Positions 17,401 to 23,760 of a DNA stretch of 28,840 nucleotides are shown here, piece by piece. The notes below the pieces were generated by a model. The model searched no databases. It had not been told where the DNA came from and worked only from the letters and a program-made list of their open reading frames with translations. Within the stretch, counting starts at the first letter, position 1; the number at the start of each line of letters is the position of its first letter. Source of the DNA: JAAZHN01 sp964605575 (GTDB lineage: Bacteria; Bacillota_I; Bacilli_A; RF39; UBA660); contig CAZSDG010000006.1 of assembly GCA_964605575.1 (NCBI GenBank), forward strand, positions 1 through 28,840, written 5' to 3'. The position numbers and the translations under genes were made by a program.

Positions 17401-18907
17401 TTATTATTTCATTTTGAAAAATATCACGAACTAACTTAGCATAGTGCTTATTAGCAGTTGAGGAATAAATACTTGATATATTTTGGTTAATATTATAAAT
17501 TCGATTAACATTGGTTAAGATATTATCCATTATTGCTACCCGATAATTATCATTAGGTAATTTATTTAATAGTTCTTTAATTACCGGCTCATTTAAGTCG
17601 CTAATTTGGCTTTGTTTAACAAAGTTATCACTGATATTTAAAGAGATAAAACTAAACATAGGTACAACAAAGATTAAAAGACATATTTTCATTTCTTTTT
17701 TATAGGCTAAGTAAATTACAAATAACATTAAAATAATATCAATAATTAATAAATAAAGTTTATTATATCCAATTGCACTGTAAATCATAAATAAAGTAAT
17801 TGGTGTCATATAGATAAATAATTTCTTTAAATCTATTTTTCTAGCATATAAATTATCAATAAAATTTGCTAGTAAAATCATTGCTAAAGGTAAAAAAGGA
17901 ATAAATACTTTACCATCAACATACATAAAGCCATTAAATATATAACTAAAAAATGGCACTAGCATACACAGTAATAAAATAATTCCTAAAAATAATTTTT
18001 CTTTTTGTTTTTGAATTAAAGTATAAATTAAACTAAATACATAAATAAATGTTAGGCCTAAAGAATAAGCATGATAAAAAGTTAAGTTATATTTTAACTT
18101 CGAAAAAATAAGAGCAATTATATTTAAGGAGACATTACTTTCAATTCGCCCTGTTATTAATGTATTAATAGTAGGAAACAACAAGAACGAAGAAAGTAAA
18201 ATGCTTAAAATGACATAAGAAACGATCTTTAATAACGGTTTAAAACTTTTATAATTTATTTTTTTATTTTTCTCTAAAACCTTATATATTGTATAAATGC
18301 CTATAACAACAATACCAGCAAAACTATAATAATAATTAATTAAAATCATTGCTAAAACATTTAATACAATTAAGATAGATTTTTTATTACCTTCAAAATA
18401 TTCATCAATTAACATTAAACTTTTTATCAAAAATGGTAAATAAATTACAAACATAAAATGACGATGAGCATGAAACAATAAAGGACCAGACAAGGCAAAA
18501 AGCATTGTTGTCATAAATAATGCTCGACCATCATATTTGTTTTTTAGCCATGAATACATTAAACAAACACTCATTACATACATAATAATTGTTACTACTT
18601 GAATATATATATACATTGGAATAAATGGTAATAAATATGCTAGTAAAATAATCGGGCTAAATAGTCCATAATAGGATAAATAAAAAATGTTTTGACCCAA
18701 TCCTAGGTTAGAAGCAAAGTTTGGAAATAAATTATAATCTTGATAAAACAAATTTCGAAAGTATTCAGGGATTGCATAATGTTGGCTAATCCAATCGATA
18801 TTTGAACCAAATATATTACCACTTAAAAATAAAACAATTATGAAAATAAATGCTGGGGTTAGAATAATAGTTAAATTTCGATAATCTTTTTTAGTTAGAT
18901 TTTTCAT
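14474..18907 (-). CDS. YfhO-like membrane domain fused to LtaS-type lipoteichoic acid synthase, 1477 aa
   Basis: The N-terminal ~830 residues match the YfhO family: a many-pass membrane protein starting with a segment followed by GSNIDWISQHYAIPEYFRN and PNFASNLGLGQNIF, then repeated hydrophobic helices, an extracytoplasmic part and a closing membrane segment (YSLGKIISLLSLIPLIILMF). YfhO proteins are GT-C-like enzymes linked to lipoteichoic acid glycosylation. From about residue 860 a second block of five membrane segments leads into an extracytoplasmic sulfatase-fold domain (about 1100-1440) of LtaS type. The four LtaS metal/catalytic residues are present: Glu1111 (IIFLQLEGIDNW), Thr1149 (GGGSTFNSEF), Asp1332 and His1333 (AYADHYLY). 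The domain should polymerise glycerol-phosphate from phosphatidylglycerol. No stop or frameshift separates the halves. The ATG follows AGAGGAAAA and overlaps the upstream gene by 17 nt. Confidence 0.9.
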   Translation of the reverse strand: MKNLTKKDYRNLTIILTPAFIFIIVLFLSGNIFGSNIDWISQHYAIPEYFRNLFYQDYNLFPNFASNLGLGQNIFYLSYYGLFSPIILLAYLLPFIPMYIYIQVVTIIMYVMSVCLMYSWLKNKYDGRALFMTTMLFALSGPLLFHAHRHFMFVIYLPFLIKSLMLIDEYFEGNKKSILIVLNVLAMILINYYYSFAGIVVIGIYTIYKVLEKNKKINYKSFKPLLKIVSYVILSILLSSFLLFPTINTLITGRIESNVSLNIIALIFSKLKYNLTFYHAYSLGLTFIYVFSLIYTLIQKQKEKLFLGIILLLCMLVPFFSYIFNGFMYVDGKVFIPFLPLAMILLANFIDNLYARKIDLKKLFIYMTPITLFMIYSAIGYNKLYLLIIDIILMLFVIYLAYKKEMKICLLIFVVPMFSFISLNISDNFVKQSQISDLNEPVIKELLNKLPNDNYRVAIMDNILTNVNRIYNINQNISSIYSSTANKHYAKLVRDIFQNEIINKDKATYTQTSNILFNIYTGTKYIITSNQNYLGYETIINNGDLHLLENKEVLPTIYYSKLLMSEKEFSTLKYPYNLDALLNYIIVPEELPNTYKSNVNKINLSLEETLKKNLSYELIDKQIHLQAKKENELVLKINNDLKNKILIIKFKMAQEKKGYGCSSEIVINGQINSLACNNWKYHNNNYTFEYVLGSNEPLTELKVKFSEDDFIIENIEAYTIDYKMITDLNKKVIPVEYNKSKTNEYKGTIETKETGYIKTTIPYEKEGFKLVVNNKKQNIVLVDQAFIGFKVEPGVNNFILTYEPPLYSLGKIISLLSLIPLIILMFKNKIIANKKKILKQLTKYKNLLIKFYNYLLHKSNLRFYILIGIPFILLDIFTRILSSKVDFFNVYAFVPNAFTFVWVYLFIGIASCVKKNNGKLLYILFYSISLIFYFINNVYYSMSGSFFDFSLLALASEGSEYFIDTLVNANIWIYLLGILNILLFIYAYKKLKFPKVTKYKPMIFIFSSFLIAHFIIPAFLGQPNLELTWNTWRNPRNIYDNFNDNNKSLSVSGLYEYTYRNFYVTYIKKKKTVDEKEVEFLDNIFSEYKLNPKNKYTGRFKDKNIIFLQLEGIDNWVLNKANMPNTYALLNNSINFTNHYSYYNGGGSTFNSEFAVNTGYLTPITYTQNAYTFNKNHFPDSMAKIFNNIGYKANVFHMNSGEYYSRKINYLTWGYENYYGLKDLGEYNNDDYRLDTELINNELFYEKQFKSEGKFINYLITYTLHMPFNQDKGMCNYILKKSEKEIDPDNPLSEEDCIKIQAKETDDMVGLLMQALKDNNLEDKTIIVAYADHYLYTLADKTTLDKYKNTETNLINKTPFFIWSKNQKKVNIKEVTAQLNILPTVLNLMGVDFNPNYYTGADALAKNYKGIAFFNDYSWYDGKYYYADEKLIIGKTNNLDLIEEKNSYVYYLIKKNDLILKYNYFKRMKKVELENVK

Positions 18908-19571
18908 TTTTCCTCTTAATTCTAATCTTTGAAATATTTCGATCTAAAAATACCGAACTAAATCCCAAAAATAAAAATATTACACCAATAATTAATATAT
19001 TTCTAATAACAACGACTAGGCCAAACTTATTTATATCTAAGAAAAAGTATGGGTAATTTGAACCACCAGGATAAGTATAGCCATTTAAGCCGTTGATAAT
19101 AATTATTATTAAATAAATTGTCGGAATTATTAACCACTTAAAAGCATCGACGTATCTTAAATGATTTTTTTTATTAAAAACCAACCACTCTATCAAAGTT
19201 AAAATAGGTACTAAATAATGGACAATAATGTTTGGCCACGATCTTAAATAATCTTTATTTATCATAATAAATGATGAATCTTTTAAGATAATATGAAAAA
19301 TTAATAATGTTACGGTTACACAAAGAATCATTGTGCCTTTCAAAAAAGTTCCATTTTTATCTTCATAATTTTTATAATTACTAATAGTTTTAATAACCAT
19401 AGTTAAATAAAATAAAAAACAAAAAATATTAGATAAAATTGTAAAATAACTAATTAAAGGAAGCAAAGAAAAGTGCTTTAAACTTACAAAATTTAAATAT
19501 ATACCTAAAAAACTAATAAATACAATGATTATACGAAAAATCAAGGTCAATAATTTGTTTTTAATATACAC
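18891..19571 (-). CDS. Pr6Pr-like multi-pass membrane protein
   Basis: About 226 residues with roughly six hydrophobic segments. Motifs FTILSNIFCFLFYL, IVHYLVPILTLIEWLVFNKK, FKWLIIPTIYLIIIIINGLN and NYPYFFLDINKFG are those of the Pr6Pr family (related to the FAR-17a/AIG1-like fold), whose bacterial members have no firm function. I choose GTG at 19571, preceded by GGTGATTTT; a TTG at 19583 is possible but has that site inside the gene. It lies between DUF2752 and the YfhO-LtaS fusion and overlaps the latter, so a role in the envelope is a reasonable inference. Confidence 0.8.
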   Translation of the reverse strand: MYIKNKLLTLIFRIIIVFISFLGIYLNFVSLKHFSLLPLISYFTILSNIFCFLFYLTMVIKTISNYKNYEDKNGTFLKGTMILCVTVTLLIFHIILKDSSFIMINKDYLRSWPNIIVHYLVPILTLIEWLVFNKKNHLRYVDAFKWLIIPTIYLIIIIINGLNGYTYPGGSNYPYFFLDINKFGLVVVIRNILIIGVIFLFLGFSSVFLDRNISKIRIKRKNEKSN

Positions 19572-19588
19572 AAAAATCACCAACTAAA

Positions 19589-19993
19589 TTATAACACAAT
19601 AGTCGGTTTTAAAAAATCAAACAATGGAATATTTCTTAAGATTCCATAGAGAATTGTAATAATTAATGCACTCCACAATAAATAATTGGGAATATTGAAT
19701 TTATTTTTTTCGTTGTTAATATATGACTTAATTTTAAATACAATATACAAAAGGAAAGCAGGAACTAAAAAGATTATTAAGGCATTATACCTAATTGCTT
19801 GATATATCTCCAAATTCGCTAAAGAAGCTAAGGCTCTAGTCATCCCACAACCAGGGCAATATAAACCAGTTAGTTCATGAAAAATACATGGTATAACTAT
19901 TATTTTTTTAATATATAAAAAATATATGCCAGTAATTACTGCCAAGCAAATTAGACTAATAAAGATTACATTAATTATTCGCTTCTTTTTCAT
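19589..19993 (-). CDS. DUF2752 membrane protein
   Basis: A 134-residue protein with the family signature YCPGCGMTRALASLANLEIY; Cys46 and Cys49 sit in CPGCGMTRA after the first membrane segment, and one or two further membrane segments follow (NALIIFLVPAFLLYIVF; LLWSALIITILYGIL). The family has no assigned function but often neighbours DUF4234/TM2-like proteins, as here. No ribosome binding site precedes ATG 19993: the bases before it are the T-tract of a terminator-like hairpin only 6 nt away, so translation may depend on transcription from upstream. Confidence 0.85.
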   Translation of the reverse strand: MKKKRIINVIFISLICLAVITGIYFLYIKKIIVIPCIFHELTGLYCPGCGMTRALASLANLEIYQAIRYNALIIFLVPAFLLYIVFKIKSYINNEKNKFNIPNYLLWSALIITILYGILRNIPLFDFLKPTIVL

Positions 19994-19999
19994 ATATTA

Positions 20000-20024
20000 A
20001 AAAAAGAATTATTAATTCTTTTTT
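20000..20024 (-). terminator. Terminator-like hairpin between DUF4234 and DUF2752 genes
   Basis: AAAAAAGAATT, loop ATT, AATTCTTTTTT is a perfect 11-bp stem; on the minus strand it ends in a T-run. It lies just after the DUF4234 stop (20032) and 6 nt before the DUF2752 ATG, leaving no room for a separate promoter and ribosome binding site. Confidence 0.7.
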
Positions 20025-20031
20025 CCTTTCA

Positions 20032-20421
20032 TTATTGCATATTTTGTGGTGGTACAGGTGGTGCTTGATTGTAACTTGCTCGAGCAATTTCATTTAGCTT
20101 TAATTGAATTAAACAGTAGTTAACTAAGTTCGCTGTAAAAATTGCAAGAACCAAATATAATATGCTTAAATCCTCGGTTTGTTGACCTTGAGCACGATAA
20201 TAATTTGTTAGTGCCGCGCCTATATTATATGCCCAAATAAGTGAATAGATTCCACATGTTACTAAAATTAACAACAGTGTCATTCCACTTGTTTGAAGTC
20301 TTTGGTCATTTGTAACAAAACGAACTTCATCGTTGATACTAATTAACCAAACAATTCCATAAATACCACAAGTAACAAAAGTTAATAGAATGTTTGTTAC
20401 TATATTCTTTTCTTGAATCAT
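20032..20421 (-). CDS. DUF4234 membrane protein
   Basis: A 129-residue protein with an internal repeat typical of DUF4234: NILLTFVTCGIYGIVWLISI and LLLILVTCGIYSLIWAYNIG, each pairing a membrane helix with TCGIY. A third hydrophobic segment is ILYLVLAIFTANLVNYCLIQ, followed by a Gln/Pro-rich tail (PPVPPQNMQ). The function is unknown. ATG 20421 follows GGAGGAAGAGTTTGAG. Confidence 0.88.
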   Translation of the reverse strand: MIQEKNIVTNILLTFVTCGIYGIVWLISINDEVRFVTNDQRLQTSGMTLLLILVTCGIYSLIWAYNIGAALTNYYRAQGQQTEDLSILYLVLAIFTANLVNYCLIQLKLNEIARASYNQAPPVPPQNMQ

Positions 20422-20498
20422 CTCAAACTCTTCCTCCTATGATTAGGATATCATATTTTAAGCTATTTGTGCTATAAAATTTTTCTTTTTACGTATAT

Positions 20499-20729
20499 TT
20501 AATTGGTAATATTGCTAGGTTCAATTATTTTTGAATATACTTTACCTAAATCTGCCTCTTGAATTCCTAAATCTCTAAGTATTGCAAACGCTTCTTCAAT
20601 ACTCATCTCATAAAAACAATTGTCTTTATTTAATATTTTTTTAATCAGTAATTGTTTTTTTGTTTCCTTTTTATCATCAGCGCTAGTAAGCAATAAGCGT
20701 TGATTTATTTCTTTTAGTTTCTCTTGCAT
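20499..20729 (-). CDS. Small protein of unknown function, 76 aa
   Basis: The ATG directly follows the TAG stop of the transglutaminase-like gene, with GGAG 11 nt upstream, so it is the second gene of a two-gene unit. The product is soluble and charged, with an N-terminal Lys/Glu-rich helix (MQEKLKEINQRLLLTSADDK) and a C-terminal part, SIEEAFAILRDLGIQEADLG. No known family is recognised. The strict pairing suggests a partner or regulator of the upstream protein, by inference only. Confidence 0.7.
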   Translation of the reverse strand: MQEKLKEINQRLLLTSADDKKETKKQLLIKKILNKDNCFYEMSIEEAFAILRDLGIQEADLGKVYSKIIEPSNITN

Positions 20730-22448
20730 CTATTTAGCAACTCCTTTATTTTGACGACTCATAATGAACGGTATTTTATGATCGTCAGCTTTAACATATT
20801 CTAAAACTCCATTATCAAACGCTTCCTGCACGCTTGTATAATTAGTAGCAACAAGTCCCTGAGTTGGAATAAATCGAAAAAACTTTGTCGCGGGAGGATC
20901 TATTTGAAATCCTCTTTCATTAATCGCAATCACTGCATTGACTTCCGATTCTTTTTCAGGATTGAGTGGAGCATTACTCCTAATAACTGAAATACTAACG
21001 TTTTCTCTTCTTTCTTTATCATCAAATAATATTTTACTTAAAACTAATATATATGCAATAGCGTCTATACCAATCAAACTCTTACTATTGACCCTTTGAA
21101 ATAAAACATTTAATTTAGTTTGTAAATCAACATTTCGATAGTTAGTTGTTGTCTTTAAATACTCAGCCATTATTTCTTCAAATGTTTCTTTTTGGCCAAT
21201 GGTGGTTTCTTCTTGTTTTTCTATACTAGCAACTAACTCATACATTTTGGTAACTTTTTGTTTAAATTCCTCTTGAGTAAAAGAATTACTATTTAAACAC
21301 TTAAGTCCATTTAATGGGAGATTTGTCTTTGCATTTGCAAGGTCGCCTTGCAAAATTGAAACAACCGAATCAGCATTTACTATATATTTTCCACTTCTAA
21401 ATGTTATATTAGCATGGCCTGCTCCATATTCTTCGCCAACTAAATTTTTATAATCACTAGAAAAATTAAGACCTATTTTATTTAATAATTTTGCATAAAT
21501 TAAGTTAAACTCATAACAGACAAGTACATTGTTTGCCAAACTTAATTGTTGAACATACTCTAATTCCCTATGTTTATTTGTTCTTTCACCAACTTGGTTT
21601 AAAACATAGTATTCATCATCATAGGTAAATGTTTTACACATTTTAATATAAATAAATATAGCTTTTTCCAAATCATCCGCAGTATCGGGTATTCCTGTTA
21701 ATAAGTGCTGCTCTAATTCTGGTTCTAGTTCTATTTCATTATATAAAGTATCCGTTGTTTCCAGATGAGTATTAAGTGCTTGAATATCAATTATCTCTAA
21801 TAAATTATCGTTAAATCTTTTAATTACATTTTCAGGAAATAAATATTCTTCAAAAATGTTTTTTTTATCAATAAAAAATTTGGTTGCATAAATTAAATGA
21901 GAGTTTGGAATCTCTGATAATGATCTTCGATTACAAAAATCTTGAAACTCTTGATCAGACATCATAAGTAATCCTAATATGCTATTAAAAGGAATAATAT
22001 ATATTTTTCCATCGATAGTTAATTTCATTTTAGCATTACTATACTCATTCATTAAAAGCTTTGATGACATCTTGTTTTTAATATTTTCCAACTTTATTTC
22101 GTCTTCTTCAGTAAATAAATCTGGATAATTAATCATTGCTTTTTCTAAGCCTATTATAAGATTAATTTTATTTATTGTTATTGAACCACCAGTATCACCA
22201 TGAATTAAATAACTAACGTTTATTGACTTTATTTCATTGGTTATTAACCTATCGACATAATCATAATAATATGGATATTGAAGCAATCTTTTTAATAGTT
22301 CAACACTTATTTCTTTATTAAGAACCTCTACTTTTTTACCATTAAGCAAAGAATTATAATCATCTTTTTTTAAGATAATATAATTTTTAATAATTTCTTT
22401 TAAATGAGGATATTCAGTTAATAAATCTTTTTGCACTTGATCAGTCAA
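20730..22448 (-). CDS. Transglutaminase-like cysteine-fold protein, 572 aa
   Basis: TTG at 22448 has GAAGGTG six bases upstream; a GTG at 22457 lies within that site and is less likely. The N-terminal half is helical and unrecognised. The central part (about residues 250-365) fits a transglutaminase-like fold: DTADDLEKAIFIYIKMCKTF, then Cys311 in NNVLVCYEFNLIYAKLL, His345 in GAGHANITFRSGKYIV and Asp360 in VNADS, giving the Cys-His-Asp order. No signal peptide is present, so it acts in the cytoplasm unless exported by another route. Such folds serve as peptidases, amide-forming enzymes or inactive binding domains. I do not know this particular family. Confidence 0.72.
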   Translation of the reverse strand: MTDQVQKDLLTEYPHLKEIIKNYIILKKDDYNSLLNGKKVEVLNKEISVELLKRLLQYPYYYDYVDRLITNEIKSINVSYLIHGDTGGSITINKINLIIGLEKAMINYPDLFTEEDEIKLENIKNKMSSKLLMNEYSNAKMKLTIDGKIYIIPFNSILGLLMMSDQEFQDFCNRRSLSEIPNSHLIYATKFFIDKKNIFEEYLFPENVIKRFNDNLLEIIDIQALNTHLETTDTLYNEIELEPELEQHLLTGIPDTADDLEKAIFIYIKMCKTFTYDDEYYVLNQVGERTNKHRELEYVQQLSLANNVLVCYEFNLIYAKLLNKIGLNFSSDYKNLVGEEYGAGHANITFRSGKYIVNADSVVSILQGDLANAKTNLPLNGLKCLNSNSFTQEEFKQKVTKMYELVASIEKQEETTIGQKETFEEIMAEYLKTTTNYRNVDLQTKLNVLFQRVNSKSLIGIDAIAYILVLSKILFDDKERRENVSISVIRSNAPLNPEKESEVNAVIAINERGFQIDPPATKFFRFIPTQGLVATNYTSVQEAFDNGVLEYVKADDHKIPFIMSRQNKGVAK

Positions 22449-22475
22449 TATCTTCACCTTCTTTAATATAATTAT

Positions 22476-22484
22476 ATTATATCA
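22476..22484 (-). promoter_or_regulatory. Extended -10 promoter for the transglutaminase-like gene
   Basis: The minus strand reads TGATATAAT, 27 nt before TTG 22448, just downstream of the ssrA terminator. Confidence 0.55.
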
Positions 22485-22502
22485 CTATTTTGTCTTAATA
22501 AA

Positions 22503-22525
22503 AAAACTAAGATTATCTTAGTTTT
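22503..22525 (-). terminator. Intrinsic terminator of ssrA
   Basis: AAAACTAAGAT, one base, ATCTTAGTTTT is a perfect 11-bp stem, followed on the minus strand by TTTTTTTATT. It lies 37 nt downstream of the tmRNA 3' end. Confidence 0.8.
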
Positions 22526-22561
22526 CTATTGGTCAAGTTAATAACTTGTTTTATTAATATT

Positions 22562-22915
22562 TGGTGGAGTCGGCGAGATTTGAACTCGCGTCCAAAGTAC
22601 TTACTAAATAATGTCTACAGGTTTAGTTAGAATTTAATTTCATTAATCAGTTTGGTTTCTAACTAACCACTAATTAACTAAGTCTAATTAATTTCATTAA
22701 ACACTCTTAGACAAAATGTTCAATATATCTCATATTTATGAGCCTCTTATTTACCCTATGAGAGAAAGTAAGAAGAAGCCTCCCACCACTTAATTAAGCG
22801 AATGCAGGAGCGAAATTTAATTCGTTGTCATTTAATTTTTATTGTGCTATTTAAGGCATAACTGCCACCTGCGTTTTAAGTAGAGACATACTCTGTCGAA
22901 CCCAATGACGACCCC
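22562..22915 (-). ncRNA. ssrA: Transfer-messenger RNA (tmRNA)
   Basis: This 354-nt RNA rescues stalled ribosomes and tags the nascent protein. The 5' end reads GGGGTCGTCATTGGGTTCGA and the 3' end has the T-arm GAGTTCAAATCTCG and CGACTCC followed by ACCA, so the acceptor stem GGGGTCG/CGACTCC pairs over seven positions with one G-U, and CCA is encoded. The tag frame lies near nt 78. A TGCTATAAT promoter and a perfect terminator make it an independent unit. It is a one-piece, not permuted, tmRNA. Confidence 0.97.
22794..22838 (-). other. tmRNA tag-peptide reading frame
   Basis: After an in-frame TAA, the frame AAA TTA AAT GAC ... GCT TAA encodes KLNDNELNFAPAFA. The exact resume codon cannot be proved by eye, so the first one or two residues are uncertain. 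The terminal Ala-Phe-Ala differs from the Leu-Ala-Ala usual in Bacilli and resembles mollicute tags as I recall them. Confidence 0.75.
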
Positions 22916-22924
22916 GTGTTTCAG

Positions 22925-22933
22925 ATTATAGCA
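22925..22933 (-). promoter_or_regulatory. ssrA: ssrA promoter, extended -10
   Basis: The minus strand reads TGCTATAAT, placed about 9 nt before the tmRNA 5' end, as expected for its transcription start. Confidence 0.7.
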
Positions 22934-22952
22934 CATTTTAAAGCAAAAATAA

Positions 22953-22974
22953 AACCCTAACCTGAGTTAGGGTT
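22953..22974 (-). terminator. Intrinsic terminator after the surface-protein remnant
   Basis: AACCCTAAC, loop CTGA, GTTAGGGTT is a 9-bp stem with several G-C pairs; the minus strand continues TTATTTTTG. It directly follows the stop codon of the remnant at 22979. Confidence 0.8.
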
Positions 22975-22978
22975 AAAA

Positions 22979-23194
22979 TTAGTTATATCTTTTTTTATAA
23001 ATTAATGTCCCAGTTAATCCTAAAACTATATATAGATTTATATTATCACTTGTATTTGGATTATTCAATACTACTGCTTTAATACTAAATGTTGACTTAA
23101 CATTTTTATCATTATTAAAGGCAGTTGTCATTGTATGTTTCCCCGGACTTAATGTTTTAATAAATGAATTTAATAAAGTAATTATTGTACTTCC
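22979..23194 (-). pseudogene. C-terminal remnant of a sortase-type surface protein
   Basis: A frame of 71 codons ending in TAA, with no start codon of its own at the junction. It begins GSTIITLLNSFIKTLSPGKH, then TMTTAFNNDKNVKSTFSI, which matches the end of an immunoglobulin-like repeat common in Gram-positive surface proteins (pattern GST-ITL...TLS-G-HT...STFTI). Then come NNPNTSD, close to the NPxTGD type of sorting signal, a membrane segment (INLYIVLGLTGTLIY) and the basic tail KKRYN. The layout is that of a sortase substrate C-terminus. Everything upstream has been replaced by a truncated ceramidase-like gene in another frame. The terminator behind it is intact. Confidence 0.75.
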
Positions 23195-23418
23195 TTAATA
23201 ATATATATACCCAAATAAATGTATAGTAATGAAGTTATTGCATTTATTGGTTGTCTCATCCCTGAATCTCTTATTTTTTCACTAAAACAAGATATAGGCA
23301 TACATGTAGCCTGTTTAAAAACGCTCCAATCAGGAAATGTTGACTGTAACAAAAATAATAGTCCTACTAATCCAAAAACAATTACTAGGGGAATAAATAT
23401 TTTCTTATTTTTTTTCAT
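23182..23418 (-). pseudogene. Truncated ceramidase-like membrane protein
   Basis: Starts at ATG 23418 (TAGGAGTTTATG upstream; an adjacent ATG at 23421 is also possible). The 78 residues hold one membrane segment (IFIPLVIVFGLVGLLFLL), then CMPISCFSEKIRDSG and MRQPINAITSLLYIYLGIYI. CF-E-IR...RQP-N--S matches the start of the alkaline ceramidase/YdjM-like membrane hydrolase family (Pfam ceramidase), which normally continues for well over 150 residues with more His-bearing membrane segments. Here it stops at TAA right where the surface-protein remnant begins. A TATAAT at 23446-23451 could be its promoter. Family assignment is moderate; truncation relative to that family is clear. Confidence 0.6.
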
Positions 23419-23456
23419 CATAAACTCCTAAACTATTTTATCAAGATTATATTAGA

Positions 23457-23747
23457 TTAATATTTCAATTTACTTTTTATTTCCTTAATGGTTTTATCTA
23501 AATCATCAATCAAATCATAATATTCAGTTATTAAATCATATATTGGATCTTCACACATAATTAAATAATCTGCTTCCACTTCTTCTCAATCTGTTAACCA
23601 ATCATTATAGTAATATTCAATTAAATTAGTCATTGATTCATTAATAGATTTTATATCATTGTTTTGTTTTTTTATTACTTGAACCTTTTTGATTAATTGA
23701 TCGTATTCTCTTTGGGCATGTTTTAATCTTTTCTTTTGTTCATTCAT
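23457..23747 (-). pseudogene. Small coiled-coil protein gene interrupted by in-frame TGA
   Basis: From ATG 23747 (GGTGATAAAT upstream), 53 codons encode a highly charged helical protein (MNEQKKRLKHAQREYDQLIK ... NDWLTD). A TGA at 23586-23588 follows, after which the same frame stays open for 42 more codons of similar composition (EEVEADYLIMCEDPIYDLIT ... KEIKSKLKY) to TAA. The likeliest history is TGG (Trp) to TGA; a functional 53-residue product or TGA readthrough is possible. It lies 13 nt after the HD-domain gene as the last member of that operon. No family is recognised. Confidence 0.65.
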
Positions 23748-23760
23748 ATTTATCACCAAC

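Noticed and set aside
22562..22620. A tRNA gene suggested by the T-arm and CCA end
   Set aside because: These belong to the tRNA-like domain of tmRNA, whose matching 5' half is at 22915.
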